From Syntrophosphaera sp035450685 (GTDB lineage: Bacteria > Cloacimonadota > Cloacimonadia > Cloacimonadales > Cloacimonadaceae), in assembly GCA_035450685.1 (NCBI GenBank), contig DAOTNF010000003.1:62001-126000 (forward strand): DNA of 64,000 bases, read 5' to 3'. Made by a program: the position numbers and the translations under genes. Positions 34,919-43,375 of this stretch are shown here, piece by piece. Below the pieces are notes generated by a model that was not told where the DNA came from, ran no database searches, and was given only the letters and a program-made list of their open reading frames with translations. Every line of letters begins with the position of its first letter. Position 1 is the first letter of the stretch.

Positions 34919-35860
34919 TCAGTCCTTGTTCCCTTCTACGGTCTCGAAGTTTTCCATAATCCAATTCTCCGCGCTCCATGCCGCCACTGCACCATCGCTG
35001 GTGGCCGTAACCACCTGGCGCAGTACCGTGTGGCGGATATCTCCCGCGGCATAGATGCCGGGCAGGTTAGTGTGCATGTTATCATCTGTAATTACAAATC
35101 CCGAGCTATCAAGTTTGAGCATTGATTCAAACAGTTCATTATTGGGCAGTATGCCGACATAGATGAAGACGCCGTCCACATCCACGAAACTGGCTTTTTC
35201 TGTTTTGCGGTTGAACAACTCCAGTTTCTCTATCTTTTTTTCACCCTTGATTGAGAGAACCACAGTATCCCAGATGAATTCGACCTTGGGATTCCTGAAA
35301 GCCCGCTCCTGGATGATCTTTTGCGCGCGCAGCTCATCCCTTCTGTGGATTATATACACCTTACTGGCAAAGCGGGTCAGGAACAACGCTTCCTGTACGG
35401 CGGAATCCCCGCCGCCGACCACAGCCACAACCTTGTCGCGGTAGAGGGCTCCATCGCAGGTGGCGCAATAGGACACGCCCCGGCCTGTGAATTCATCTTC
35501 GCCGGGAACATCCAGTTTGCGCGGATGGGCGCCTGTGCAGATGATCAGGCTTTTAGCGCGATACTTGTTGTCACTGGTTTCCACAATTTTGTAAAACCCG
35601 TCCATGCCGATGGAGGTCACCTCTTCATCTATGAATTGCGCCTTGAAACGCTCTGCTTGTTTTCTCATGCGGTCGGTGAGGTCAAAGCCGGAAAGCGGCT
35701 CTTCAAAGCCAGGATAATTTTCCACTTCATCGGTCACGTTGATCTGTCCGCCGACCAGCGCCTTTTCTATCACCGCGGTCTTCAAGCCGCCTCTGGCGCT
35801 ATAAATTGCCGCGCTAAGGCCAGCCGGCCCGCCTCCGATTATCACCACGTCATAATTCAT
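34919..35860 (-). CDS. trxB: thioredoxin reductase
   Basis: A 313-residue FAD/NADPH enzyme that keeps thioredoxin reduced. It shows GGGPAGLSAAIYSARGG (FAD), the redox pair CATCDGALYRD, VVGGGDSAVQEALFL (NADPH) and GIYAAGDIRHTVLRQ. I set the start at the ATG at 35860 (MNYDVVIIG), with GAGGT just upstream; a longer in-frame extension has no family support. alaS follows after 4 bp. Confidence 0.93.
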   Translation of the reverse strand: MNYDVVIIGGGPAGLSAAIYSARGGLKTAVIEKALVGGQINVTDEVENYPGFEEPLSGFDLTDRMRKQAERFKAQFIDEEVTSIGMDGFYKIVETSDNKYRAKSLIICTGAHPRKLDVPGEDEFTGRGVSYCATCDGALYRDKVVAVVGGGDSAVQEALFLTRFASKVYIIHRRDELRAQKIIQERAFRNPKVEFIWDTVVLSIKGEKKIEKLELFNRKTEKASFVDVDGVFIYVGILPNNELFESMLKLDSSGFVITDDNMHTNLPGIYAAGDIRHTVLRQVVTATSDGAVAAWSAENWIMENFETVEGNKD

Positions 35861-36020
35861 TGGTACCTCAAACAGGATAATTTTTCTATGAATGACTCTT
35901 CTTTTGGAAAGCCTGTCCACGTCAAGCAATTTGTAAGTGGCGCATCCCTTTCTGAAAACCCATGCGGCAGATATCACGCTTCATTAACCTGGCGAGTTTG
36001 AGTTTATAAAGTCGTTCAAA

Positions 36021-36053
36021 CAAAAAAGCCCGGGTTGCCCCAGGCTTGTTTTT
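36021..36053 (-). terminator. bidirectional-looking terminator after the beta-helix gene
   Basis: AAGCC-GGG (36026-36034) pairs with CCC-GGCTT (36038-36047) with one mismatch, flanked by AAAAAA on the left and TTTTT on the right. It lies 15-47 bp after the minus-strand stop at 36068. Confidence 0.75.
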
Positions 36054-36067
36054 AACAACATTTGCTT

Positions 36068-38461
36068 CTACTTCATCAGCAGCATTTTACCGCTGATTGA
36101 TTTTCCACCCGATACTAAGCGGGCGAAGTAAAGGCCGGAAGCGACAGTTCGGCCGTTGGAGTCCTTTCCCTGCCAGACAATTTGATAGTTTCCTTTGCTC
36201 TTGTACTCACTCACCAGAGTGTTTACCAACTGACCTTTAACGTTGTAGATGCTGACGTTTACATTTCCACCGGCGGGAACGCTGTAGCTGATTGTGGTGC
36301 TGGGGTTGAAGGGATTGGGATAGTTTGCCAGTTGCAGGGCGTTCGCGGGGGGATTGATCACATCTTCATTTCCGGTATGGCCTTGGGATTCGAAACAGCC
36401 GATATCGATCCCGGGCCCATAAACCCGGTTGAAACCAAAAGCGTCATATTCAGGAATAACATAGCCCGCAGGCAAGATCGCGGAATCCATTGTCCCGGCG
36501 TCTATGGCTGGCGAGAAACCATTTACAGCATCGGCATACAGATAATAAGAACACGGCAGGGCTGGATCACTGCCGCTGAACAGTGGATCTGTGCCGACAA
36601 GGTTGTTTACACCCCATTCAACGGGCTGGTTGTCATACGTTCTGTAGATGTTATTGGTTCTCGTGAAAAGGCAGTTTTCAATCAGTGCGTTTTTTGCTTT
36701 GATCTCATAATCCGCGACATTGTTACTAAAGATACTGTTAATAATCTTGGTTGATTCTGCCGAGACTTGAAGAAAATCGGAGTATGTACCTACATTATTG
36801 GCAAAAGTGCAGTTTGTAAAACGAGCTTCTTCTACCCTGTATAAATCTATATTTCTCGCCCCACCATAAGTATGATTGTCGGCAAACAGGCAATTGTCAA
36901 TTTCAACTATTCCTGCATAATCATATATATCAGTCCCCCACCCGATTATTCGAAAGTTCGCCCATCCGTTCACAGAATAGTGTGTATTGTTCACGAACTT
37001 GCTGTTGCGGATCGTCAGCTTCTCTATTACATCAATGTCAAAAGCCCCGCCTTCCCGTTCGTTTTCTTCCGGTAGTCCCAGGGTCTGGTTATCGGTCATA
37101 ACGATGTTGTCCAGAGTGATTATGCGCCCGGCTATCCTCAAACCGAAATCTGAACAGGTACTGCAGTTGTTGCGCATGGTCAGATTACGCATGGTGTATG
37201 TACTCTCGCCCAACCCGAAAAAGACCATGGCATGCTCCACCGTGCTGTTTTCGATGCAGACATTCTCGATCAGGGAATCAAACACGTCCCAGGAAAAAAT
37301 GGCGCTGGAGTTAACCGTGGTGATGGAAAGGTCCCTCAGGGTCATGCCGTATCTGCTTATGCCCATGGTTACCGCCCCCGTGCCTGAAAGCAGGTTTGAG
37401 CCATAAATGCGGGTCTGCTCTTCGGACGCGCCCTTTAATATGCAGTGATCCTTGATGGCGATGGAGATGTAATCGCCGCCAATGATGTTGTGGTGCTCGC
37501 CGGGCATCAGGTGCACCGTATTGGGGTTTTGGGGATTGGAGGCTATGCGCTGCATGGCCAGCGAGGGCGTTTTGAGGGGGGAAGCGGGGCTCAGGCCGTC
37601 GTTGCCGTCATCTCCGCCGGGGCTTACATAAAGATCCGCGTCCAGGGGTTGCAGATAAGCTTCCTGGATATCAAAGGTGCTGTAAGGGCTGTTAAGATCG
37701 CGGTAATCAAAATAATCCGCATAGTACTTCTCCCATTGCGGGACCGTGAACTTTTTCAGATACACGTCCATTGTCACCGCGTGTGTATAGTGCCAATGGA
37801 TGTCCATGCCCCAAGGCGCGTAATTGTTGTAGATACTGCATCGATCAGTCGGATTGAAAACAATTCCGGGTCCGCCATGATACGGATGGCTGCCAATACA
37901 CATGCCCCCGCCCAAGTATGTGGCATAATTGTTGTATATGTTGACTCCAGATAAAACCACTGTGTTGGGAGCACTTACTGTAATACCTCCTCCGCCAGCG
38001 GCATGGTTTCCATATATCTCTAAGTGCGTAAGTGTCACAGAGTTGTTGCGTAATATCAGGATTCCTCCCCCGCTAACCTGATATGCAACCTGACCAGACC
38101 AAAAATCATATCCCTTACCACCAGTGATGGAGAATCCTCTTATGGTGCAGTTGACGGCATTCTCATAAATGAGGATAGTTGATGTGTCGCCATTGCTGCC
38201 ATCGATGATCGTATTGCTGATGTAGCTGGTATCCGCCGTTGTGTATTCAAAGGAAGCCAATGTGACGTTGCTTTTTCCGCTTAAATCGATGTTTTCCATA
38301 TACCTGCCGGGATGAACCAATACAAGGTCCCCGCTTACCGCGTCATCTATGGCTGCCTGAATGGAGCTATAGGCTTGAGTCCCATCCAGGGATACGTGGC
38401 GGGTGATACCGAATACCGCCACGGGTAGCAAGGCTAATGATATTAGCAGGCGCAGTTTCAT
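36068..38461 (-). CDS. secreted parallel beta-helix protein with FlgD-like/T9SS-type tail
   Basis: A 797-residue exported protein. It has a signal peptide (LLISLALLPVAVFG), a first beta-helix region (about 20-225), a DUF1565-like start LYVSPGGDDGNDGLSPASP near 280 and a second helix region to about 640. The last 85 residues begin NYPNPFNPSTTISYSVP and end GKSISGKMLLMK. This tail is the FlgD Ig-like or type IX sorting-type domain usual in the FCB group. Beta-helix proteins often bind or cut polysaccharides, but I see no catalytic motif. AAGGAG precedes the start. It is a single gene with its own terminator. Confidence 0.82.
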   Translation of the reverse strand: MKLRLLISLALLPVAVFGITRHVSLDGTQAYSSIQAAIDDAVSGDLVLVHPGRYMENIDLSGKSNVTLASFEYTTADTSYISNTIIDGSNGDTSTILIYENAVNCTIRGFSITGGKGYDFWSGQVAYQVSGGGILILRNNSVTLTHLEIYGNHAAGGGGITVSAPNTVVLSGVNIYNNYATYLGGGMCIGSHPYHGGPGIVFNPTDRCSIYNNYAPWGMDIHWHYTHAVTMDVYLKKFTVPQWEKYYADYFDYRDLNSPYSTFDIQEAYLQPLDADLYVSPGGDDGNDGLSPASPLKTPSLAMQRIASNPQNPNTVHLMPGEHHNIIGGDYISIAIKDHCILKGASEEQTRIYGSNLLSGTGAVTMGISRYGMTLRDLSITTVNSSAIFSWDVFDSLIENVCIENSTVEHAMVFFGLGESTYTMRNLTMRNNCSTCSDFGLRIAGRIITLDNIVMTDNQTLGLPEENEREGGAFDIDVIEKLTIRNSKFVNNTHYSVNGWANFRIIGWGTDIYDYAGIVEIDNCLFADNHTYGGARNIDLYRVEEARFTNCTFANNVGTYSDFLQVSAESTKIINSIFSNNVADYEIKAKNALIENCLFTRTNNIYRTYDNQPVEWGVNNLVGTDPLFSGSDPALPCSYYLYADAVNGFSPAIDAGTMDSAILPAGYVIPEYDAFGFNRVYGPGIDIGCFESQGHTGNEDVINPPANALQLANYPNPFNPSTTISYSVPAGGNVNVSIYNVKGQLVNTLVSEYKSKGNYQIVWQGKDSNGRTVASGLYFARLVSGGKSISGKMLLMK

Positions 38462-38645
38462 AAGGTCTCCTTTTACAGGTATGGCAACTTACTATACGAT
38501 TATTGCTTATCATAGTTTCAGTGTCAAGCACAATTTTCAAAATGTCCTTGCAAGCTTATGCTGATGGCCGAATGAATAAGTCTGGCGACTTGTTTTATTC
38601 TTTAACATATTGTCTGTCGGGTTGACTATTCCAGCATTCCGCGAT

Positions 38646-38740
38646 CCTTTCCAAAAGACTGGATCCCGGCTCAAGTCACCCCACCAAACCACTGAGCGCT
38701 TTGGCGGGGACCCCGACAGGCCGGGATGACACGGCTTTGT
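38646..38740 (-). repeat. family B palindromic repeat, copy B3
   Basis: On the minus strand: GTCATCCCGGCCTGTCGGGG...GGTGGGGTGACTTGAGCC...GGGATCCAGTCTTTTGG. It is nearly collinear with B1. It opens a repeat-rich 1236-bp gap between the beta-helix gene and iorA that holds no convincing gene. Confidence 0.65.
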
Positions 38741-38819
38741 GGTCTGGCAGGGTCTGTTTCGGAGGCTCCTTTCCATTATTTCACCTTTCCACATAATAAT
38801 CACAACCTTCTTCATAATC

Positions 38820-38984
38820 CTTCATACCGCCCTCCCTTGCTGCGACTGGCTTTGGTACCATCATCCTTAGGTCATCCCTCACCGGGTTAAGGATGACTGC
38901 CGGAAGACTCACGTCGGAGAGGGTCATGCAAATGAAGCCCATCCCTCTATAATATATAGGTGCTACGATAGGTGGAAAGGTGGA
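38820..38984 (+). repeat. family A dispersed repeat, copy A5
   Basis: It has CTTCATACCGCCCTCCCTTGC, the core TCATCCTTAGGTCATCC/GGTTAAGGATGAC and the right block to ATATATAGGTGCTACGATAGG. The promoter block is absent. It is the only copy not beside the 3' end of a gene: both neighbours begin, rather than end, towards it. Confidence 0.75.
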
Positions 38985-39070
38985 ATGGACAATAGAACGC
39001 GGATGACAGGATCGACTGGATCAGCAGGATATAGATTGGAAAAGAACATTGTTGAAAGGGTGGTAAGTGA

Positions 39071-39100
39071 CCCGACTATATACAGTGTCATCACGAGGGG
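39071..39100 (+). repeat. family B fragment, copy B4
   Basis: CCGACTATATACAGTGTCATCACG closely resembles the start of copy B5 (CCAAACTATATACCGTGTCATCCCG). The remainder of the unit is replaced by two unrelated hairpins. Confidence 0.4.
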
Positions 39101-39121
39101 ATGGCAAAGTCTGTTTGCCAC

Positions 39122-39183
39122 AGAGACCGGAGGTCTCTCCCCAACAGGCAACTCCGTCGCCTCTGCCGAACAGACTTCGGCAG
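39122..39183. repeat. two perfect adjacent hairpins
   Basis: AGAGACC/GGTCTCT (39122-39138) and CTGCCGAA/TTCGGCAG (39163-39183) are perfect inverted repeats. They sit between B4 and B5. Neither is followed by a T-run. Their function is unknown. Confidence 0.45.
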
Positions 39184-39204
39184 CCCGACCACGAAACAAA
39201 CCAA

Positions 39205-39262
39205 ACTATATACCGTGTCATCCCGGGCAAGCTTGCTTGACCCGGGATCCAGTCTTTTGGAA
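39205..39262 (+). repeat. family B palindromic repeat, copy B5 (compact)
   Basis: GTCATCCCGGGCAAGC followed by TTGCTTGACCCGGGATCC forms an almost perfect palindrome, ending AGTCTTTTGG. It is the most compact version of the family. Confidence 0.65.
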
Positions 39263-39338
39263 AGGTCGTGGAAAGGTGGAAAGTAGCCCCTGAGTTGTTA
39301 TATCTCCTCAGACCAGCCTCGTCTCTGCGCTCCCATAC

Positions 39339-39382
39339 GCTCATCGCTCATTGATCGCTGATTGACCGCTGACCAATCGCTG
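39339..39382 (+). repeat. family C: four tandem 11-bp units, locus C2
   Basis: GCTCATCGCTC, ATTGATCGCTG, ATTGACCGCTG and ACCAATCGCTG. A GGGCT/AGCCC hairpin and CATCAGTGGGAGGTCAGGA follow. The right half of the gap (39440-39697) contains a long hairpin and the iorA ribosome-binding site. Confidence 0.65.
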
Positions 39383-39603
39383 GGCTGTCTTTAGCCCAGG
39401 CATCAGTGGGAGGTCAGGAAGAGATCAAAGTATCAGGGACACAGGGCAAGTATCTGCATGAGCTGTTATCAGTTGCGATATACCTATCTGGTCTTCCACC
39501 GGCATTCGCAAATCTTCAAAAACGAAAAGGCTCATTGATTAAGCGAGGCATTTTCAGCACTTTGTTCTTGACTTTTTTGGAGCTATCCAGAGACTGTAAA
39601 AAT

Positions 39604-39654
39604 GCGCAAAATGTTTAGTTTTGCCCTCCGCATGGACAAGCTAAGCATTTGCGC
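39604..39654 (+). promoter_or_regulatory. long hairpin in the iorA leader
   Basis: GCGCAAAATGTTTAG (39604-39618) pairs with CTAAGCATTTGCGC (39641-39654), with one bulged A and one G-U pair, around a loop of 22 bases. It ends 43 bases before the iorA ATG. No T-run follows, so it is more likely a leader RNA structure or operator than a terminator. Confidence 0.45.
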
Positions 39655-39697
39655 GGCAGAAACTAACTAACATATAAACAAATAAAGGAGCACCATT

Positions 39698-41305
39698 ATG
39701 GAAAACATGATGTTACTGGGCGACGAAGCCTTGGCACAGGGCGCTCTGGACGCGGGAATCTCTGGATTCTACGGTTATCCGGGCACACCTTCCACCGAGA
39801 TCATCGAATACGCCCAGCGCAGCAAACAAGCGGAAGCTAACAACGTCCACCGCACCTGGTCTTCCAATGAAAAGACCGCGCTGGAAACAGCCATCGGAAT
39901 GAGTTACACCGGAAAACGGGCGCTGGTGACAATGAAACACGTGGGTCTGAACGTCGCGGCAGACCCCTTTATGAACTCAGCCTTCACAGGCGCGAACGGC
40001 GGCCTGCTGGTTGTGGTCGCGGATGACCCCAGCATGCACTCATCGCAGAACGAGCAGGATTCCCGTTTTTACGGCAAGTTTGCCATGATCCCGGTATTGG
40101 AGCCTTCCAACCAACAGGAATGCTACGATATGGCCTTTCACGGCTTCGAGCTTTCAGAAAAATACAAGGTTCCTGTATTGATCCGCCTGACGACCCGCCT
40201 TTCGCATTCCCGGGCAGGCGTGAAAACCAGGCAGGCATTGCCGCAGAATCAGATGAAGAAACCGGATGACCTGTTTCAGTTCATGCTGCTCCCAGCCGTG
40301 GCGCGCAAAAAATACAAACACCTGATCGAACTGCAAAAGGACTTCGAACAGGAATCCAAAAGCAGCCCCTTCAATTCGTGCGACTTTAGCGGAAGCGACA
40401 AATCCCTGGGCATTGTGGCCACCGGCCTGGCCTACAACTATCTGCGCGAAGCGTATCAGGGCAAGCCGATACCCCACCCCGTGGTCAAGATTTGCCAGTA
40501 TCCCCTGCCTGTTAAGGAATTGCGCGAGCTCTATGACAGTTGCGACAGCCTGCTGGTGCTGGAAGAGGGCATGCCTCTGGTGGAGGATATGCTCAAAGGC
40601 CTGGCGTGGAAAGGCAGCAAACCGATCAAGGGAAGGCTGGACGGCAGCATCCAGAGGGATGGAGAACTCAATCCCAACAAGGTCGCCCAGGCTTTGGGCC
40701 TGCCCGACACCATGGGCCAACCCATCCCTGAAGTGGTCAGCCCCCGTCCGCCTGCTCTGTGCGTGGGATGCCCCCATGCCGACAGCTTCCTGGCCCTGAG
40801 CGAAGCCCTCAAGGAATACGGAAGGGGACACGTTTTCAGCGACATCGGCTGCTACACCCTTGGCTTCATGCCCCCCTACAACGCCATCAATTCCTGCGTG
40901 GACATGGGAGCCAGCATCACCATGGCCAAAGGCGCCTCTGACGCCGGCCTGTATCCCGCCGTCGCCGTGATCGGTGACTCCACCTTCTCCCACTCTGGTA
41001 TGACCGGCCTCCTGGATTGTATCTACGAAAACGCCAATGTCGTGATCGTGATTTTGGACAACTCCACCACAGGCATGACCGGAGGACAGGACTACACCGC
41101 CTTTGGCAAGCTGGAAGATATCTGCGCCGGCCTGGGCGTTGCCAGGGAACACATCAGGGTGTTCAAGCCCCTCAAAGCAAACTGGGACGAAATGGTAGCC
41201 GTCTATAAGGAAGAACTGGCCTACGAGGGAGTATCTGTGATCATCCCCCGGCGTGAGTGCGTGCAAACGCTGAAAAAGAAAAACAAAATGGAGATACCAT
41301 CATGA
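39698..41305 (+). CDS. iorA: indolepyruvate ferredoxin oxidoreductase alpha subunit, ferredoxin domain missing
   Basis: A 535-residue thiamine-diphosphate subunit that, with IorB, oxidises aryl 2-oxo acids to acyl-CoA and reduces ferredoxin. It has the family start GFYGYPGTPSTEIIEYAQR, CVGCPHADS near residue 354, DIGCYTLGFMPP, and a TPP motif from GDSTF (about 426) to DNSTTGMTGGQ. The chain stops at about the point where other IorA proteins continue into a two-cluster ferredoxin domain; no CxxCxxC motif remains. AAAGGAG precedes the ATG. It overlaps iorB by ATGA. Confidence 0.92.
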   Translation: MENMMLLGDEALAQGALDAGISGFYGYPGTPSTEIIEYAQRSKQAEANNVHRTWSSNEKTALETAIGMSYTGKRALVTMKHVGLNVAADPFMNSAFTGANGGLLVVVADDPSMHSSQNEQDSRFYGKFAMIPVLEPSNQQECYDMAFHGFELSEKYKVPVLIRLTTRLSHSRAGVKTRQALPQNQMKKPDDLFQFMLLPAVARKKYKHLIELQKDFEQESKSSPFNSCDFSGSDKSLGIVATGLAYNYLREAYQGKPIPHPVVKICQYPLPVKELRELYDSCDSLLVLEEGMPLVEDMLKGLAWKGSKPIKGRLDGSIQRDGELNPNKVAQALGLPDTMGQPIPEVVSPRPPALCVGCPHADSFLALSEALKEYGRGHVFSDIGCYTLGFMPPYNAINSCVDMGASITMAKGASDAGLYPAVAVIGDSTFSHSGMTGLLDCIYENANVVIVILDNSTTGMTGGQDYTAFGKLEDICAGLGVAREHIRVFKPLKANWDEMVAVYKEELAYEGVSVIIPRRECVQTLKKKNKMEIPS

Positions 41306-41868
41306 AGAAAGATATAATCCTGGGTGGCGTGGGCGGACAAGGCATCCTGACCATCGCGACGATTATTGGCACGGCGGCCCTCAAACGCGGCTGGAATCTC
41401 AAGCAGGCCGAGGTGCACGGCATGAGCCAGCGGGGCGGGGACGTGCAGTCCCATTTGCGCCTTTCCGACAGCCCGATTTGGAGCGACCTGATCCCCTTTG
41501 GCCAGGCGGACATGATCCTGGCAGTGGAACCTATGGAAGCTTTGCGCTATCTGCCATATCTGGCTTCCGACGGTTGGCTGATCGCGAACAAAACCCCTTT
41601 CAAGAACATCCCCGCCTATCCCGATGAGGAAAAGATCTACGCTGAGATAAAGAAGTATGCCAACCATGTGTTGATTGACGCGGACGCCATCGCCAAAGAG
41701 GTGAAGGCCAACCGGGCCATGAACATCGTTGTCCTGGGCGCGGCGATCAAGCATCTGGGCTTCACCGCGCAAGAGATCGAAGAAGCAATCAAAACCATCT
41801 TTGCCAGTAAAGGTGAACTGATCATCGAAGCAAACCTGCGAGCCCTGAAGGCTGGCATCGAAGCATAA
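41302..41868 (+). CDS. iorB: indolepyruvate ferredoxin oxidoreductase beta subunit
   Basis: A 188-residue partner of IorA, of the gamma-type pyruvate oxidoreductase fold. It begins IILGGVGGQGILTIATIIG and continues QAEVHGMSQRGGDVQSHLRL, both standard for IorB. I chose the ATG at 41302, which overlaps the iorA stop and has GGAG upstream. The pair supports amino-acid fermentation by oxidising aromatic 2-oxo acids. A GC-rich hairpin follows the stop. Confidence 0.93.
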   Translation: MKKDIILGGVGGQGILTIATIIGTAALKRGWNLKQAEVHGMSQRGGDVQSHLRLSDSPIWSDLIPFGQADMILAVEPMEALRYLPYLASDGWLIANKTPFKNIPAYPDEEKIYAEIKKYANHVLIDADAIAKEVKANRAMNIVVLGAAIKHLGFTAQEIEEAIKTIFASKGELIIEANLRALKAGIEA

Positions 41869-41876
41869 ACAAATAT

Positions 41877-41915
41877 GGGAGCGCCTCTTAAAGGGGCGCT
41901 CCCCCACTCTTTGCC
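41877..41915 (+). terminator. hairpin after iorB
   Basis: GGGAGCGCC (41877-41885) pairs perfectly with GGCGCTCCC (41895-41903). The following sequence, CCCACTCTTTG, is only weakly T-rich, so termination may be partial. Confidence 0.6.
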
Positions 41916-42013
41916 AGAGATCTGAAGATAGATACGAATGGAACCAAACGGGAAACACGCAAGATAGTGCTGATACATTAGGTTTGCAGGCAAGTGGACA
42001 GAGTGATTTGATA

Positions 42014-43375
42014 ATGACAGACGAACTGATAGTATTTAGTGTTTTCGAGATTACCAGCCACCTCAAGCAGGTCATCGAAACGCAGATAGAGCCTCTGTAT
42101 ATCAGGGGCGAGGTCAGCAACTACACCCGGCACAGCTCTGGGCACCTCTATTTCAATCTCAAGGACGACAACTCCACCTTGCGCTGCACCTTTTTCCGTT
42201 ACGCCAACCTGACACTGGATTTTGAGCCGGAAAACGGGATGGAGGTTATCTGCTTTGGGAAACTGACCGTGTATGAAAAAGGCGGCACCTACAGCCTGAA
42301 CGTGCAATCCATGAGCCTGGCAGGAAAGGGAGAGCTAGCCCTTCGCTTTGAGCTTCTGAAGAAGAAACTGCAGGAGGAAGGCCTTTTCGACCCAGCAGCC
42401 AAACAAGCCCTTCCCCGTTACCCGAGGAGAATCGGGATCGTTACTTCTCCCACCGGAGCCGCTTTGCAGGATATCCGCAATGTACTCACAAGGCGTTTCC
42501 CCGTGGAGGTTGACGTTTTCCCAGCCCAAGTTCAGGGAACTGGCGCTCCCGCTCAGCTTATAGCGGGCATAAAATACTTCAACAGGGCCAAGGATGTTGA
42601 TCTGATCATCCTCACCAGGGGAGGTGGCTCGCAGGAAGACCTCTTTTGCTTCAATGATGAAAAGCTTGCCCGGGAAATTTTCGCCTCCCGGCTGCCTGTA
42701 ATCTCGGCCGTTGGACACGAGATAGATTTTACCATTGCAGACTTTGTGGCTGACCTGCGCGCGCCCACTCCATCCGCCGCCGCCGAGATAGCTGTCCCCG
42801 ACAAGGCTGACCTGCTGGCTTACCTGGCTTCGCTTGAGTCGCGCATGAAGATTATGGCCTCCAGCAATGTTGACCGCTGCAGGAGCGTATTAAGTGAAAG
42901 CAAATTGGCCTTTGCCCGCTTGAATCCTGAAAGATTATGGCTTAGCATGAATCAGAGGGTGGATATGGCGAATCTGGCGCTGCTCCAGATACAGTCATCC
43001 CTGAAAAGCAGGCTGCATCAGTTGGAATTGCGAAAAAGCATGGCGGAGAACAAGCTGAAAAGCCACCATGCTCAATACAAGCTCATAACAAGCCAACGCC
43101 TGAAAGAGATGCAAATGTCCCTGAGATACGCCATCTCCCTGGCAATGCTTGAAAACAAAAACCACCTTGAACAGCTGAGATTACGCCTGGAAGGCTATTC
43201 CCCGCATAGATTTCTCGACCGGGGCTGCTGCTTTGTCTCCAAGGATGGTAAACCCGTTTCCTCAATTGAGCAAATAAGTCCTGAAGACATGCTTAAGCTG
43301 CTGTTCAAAGACGGTTCTTCGGATGTTAAAGTAACAAATGTCCATCCCCGTGGTCTTGCTGATGATGAGAAATAG
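42014..43375 (+). CDS. xseA: exodeoxyribonuclease VII large subunit
   Basis: A 453-residue catalytic subunit of exonuclease VII, which degrades single-stranded DNA from both ends. The N-terminal OB fold (LYIRGEVSNYTRHSSGHLYF) is followed by the catalytic region with TRGGGSQEDLFCFNDE, VISAVGHEIDFTIADFVADL and RAPTPSAAAE. A coiled-coil C-terminal region follows. The ATG at 42014 is preferred over a TTG 30 bases earlier. The small subunit XseB is not seen next to it. It overlaps the following gene by 11 bp. Confidence 0.93.
   Translation: MTDELIVFSVFEITSHLKQVIETQIEPLYIRGEVSNYTRHSSGHLYFNLKDDNSTLRCTFFRYANLTLDFEPENGMEVICFGKLTVYEKGGTYSLNVQSMSLAGKGELALRFELLKKKLQEEGLFDPAAKQALPRYPRRIGIVTSPTGAALQDIRNVLTRRFPVEVDVFPAQVQGTGAPAQLIAGIKYFNRAKDVDLIILTRGGGSQEDLFCFNDEKLAREIFASRLPVISAVGHEIDFTIADFVADLRAPTPSAAAEIAVPDKADLLAYLASLESRMKIMASSNVDRCRSVLSESKLAFARLNPERLWLSMNQRVDMANLALLQIQSSLKSRLHQLELRKSMAENKLKSHHAQYKLITSQRLKEMQMSLRYAISLAMLENKNHLEQLRLRLEGYSPHRFLDRGCCFVSKDGKPVSSIEQISPEDMLKLLFKDGSSDVKVTNVHPRGLADDEK

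Noticed and set aside
38985..39293. ORFs on both strands in the 38.9-39.3 kb region
   Set aside because: They run through family B repeats and hairpins and have no start signal or protein-like pattern.
39604..39654. iorA leader hairpin as a known riboswitch or T-box
   Set aside because: No T-box motif or riboswitch consensus could be matched; only a hairpin can be claimed.
40154..41266. 370-codon minus-strand ORF opposite iorA
   Set aside because: Histidine- and glutamine-rich shadow of a strong gene with no family pattern; iorA is well supported on the other strand.
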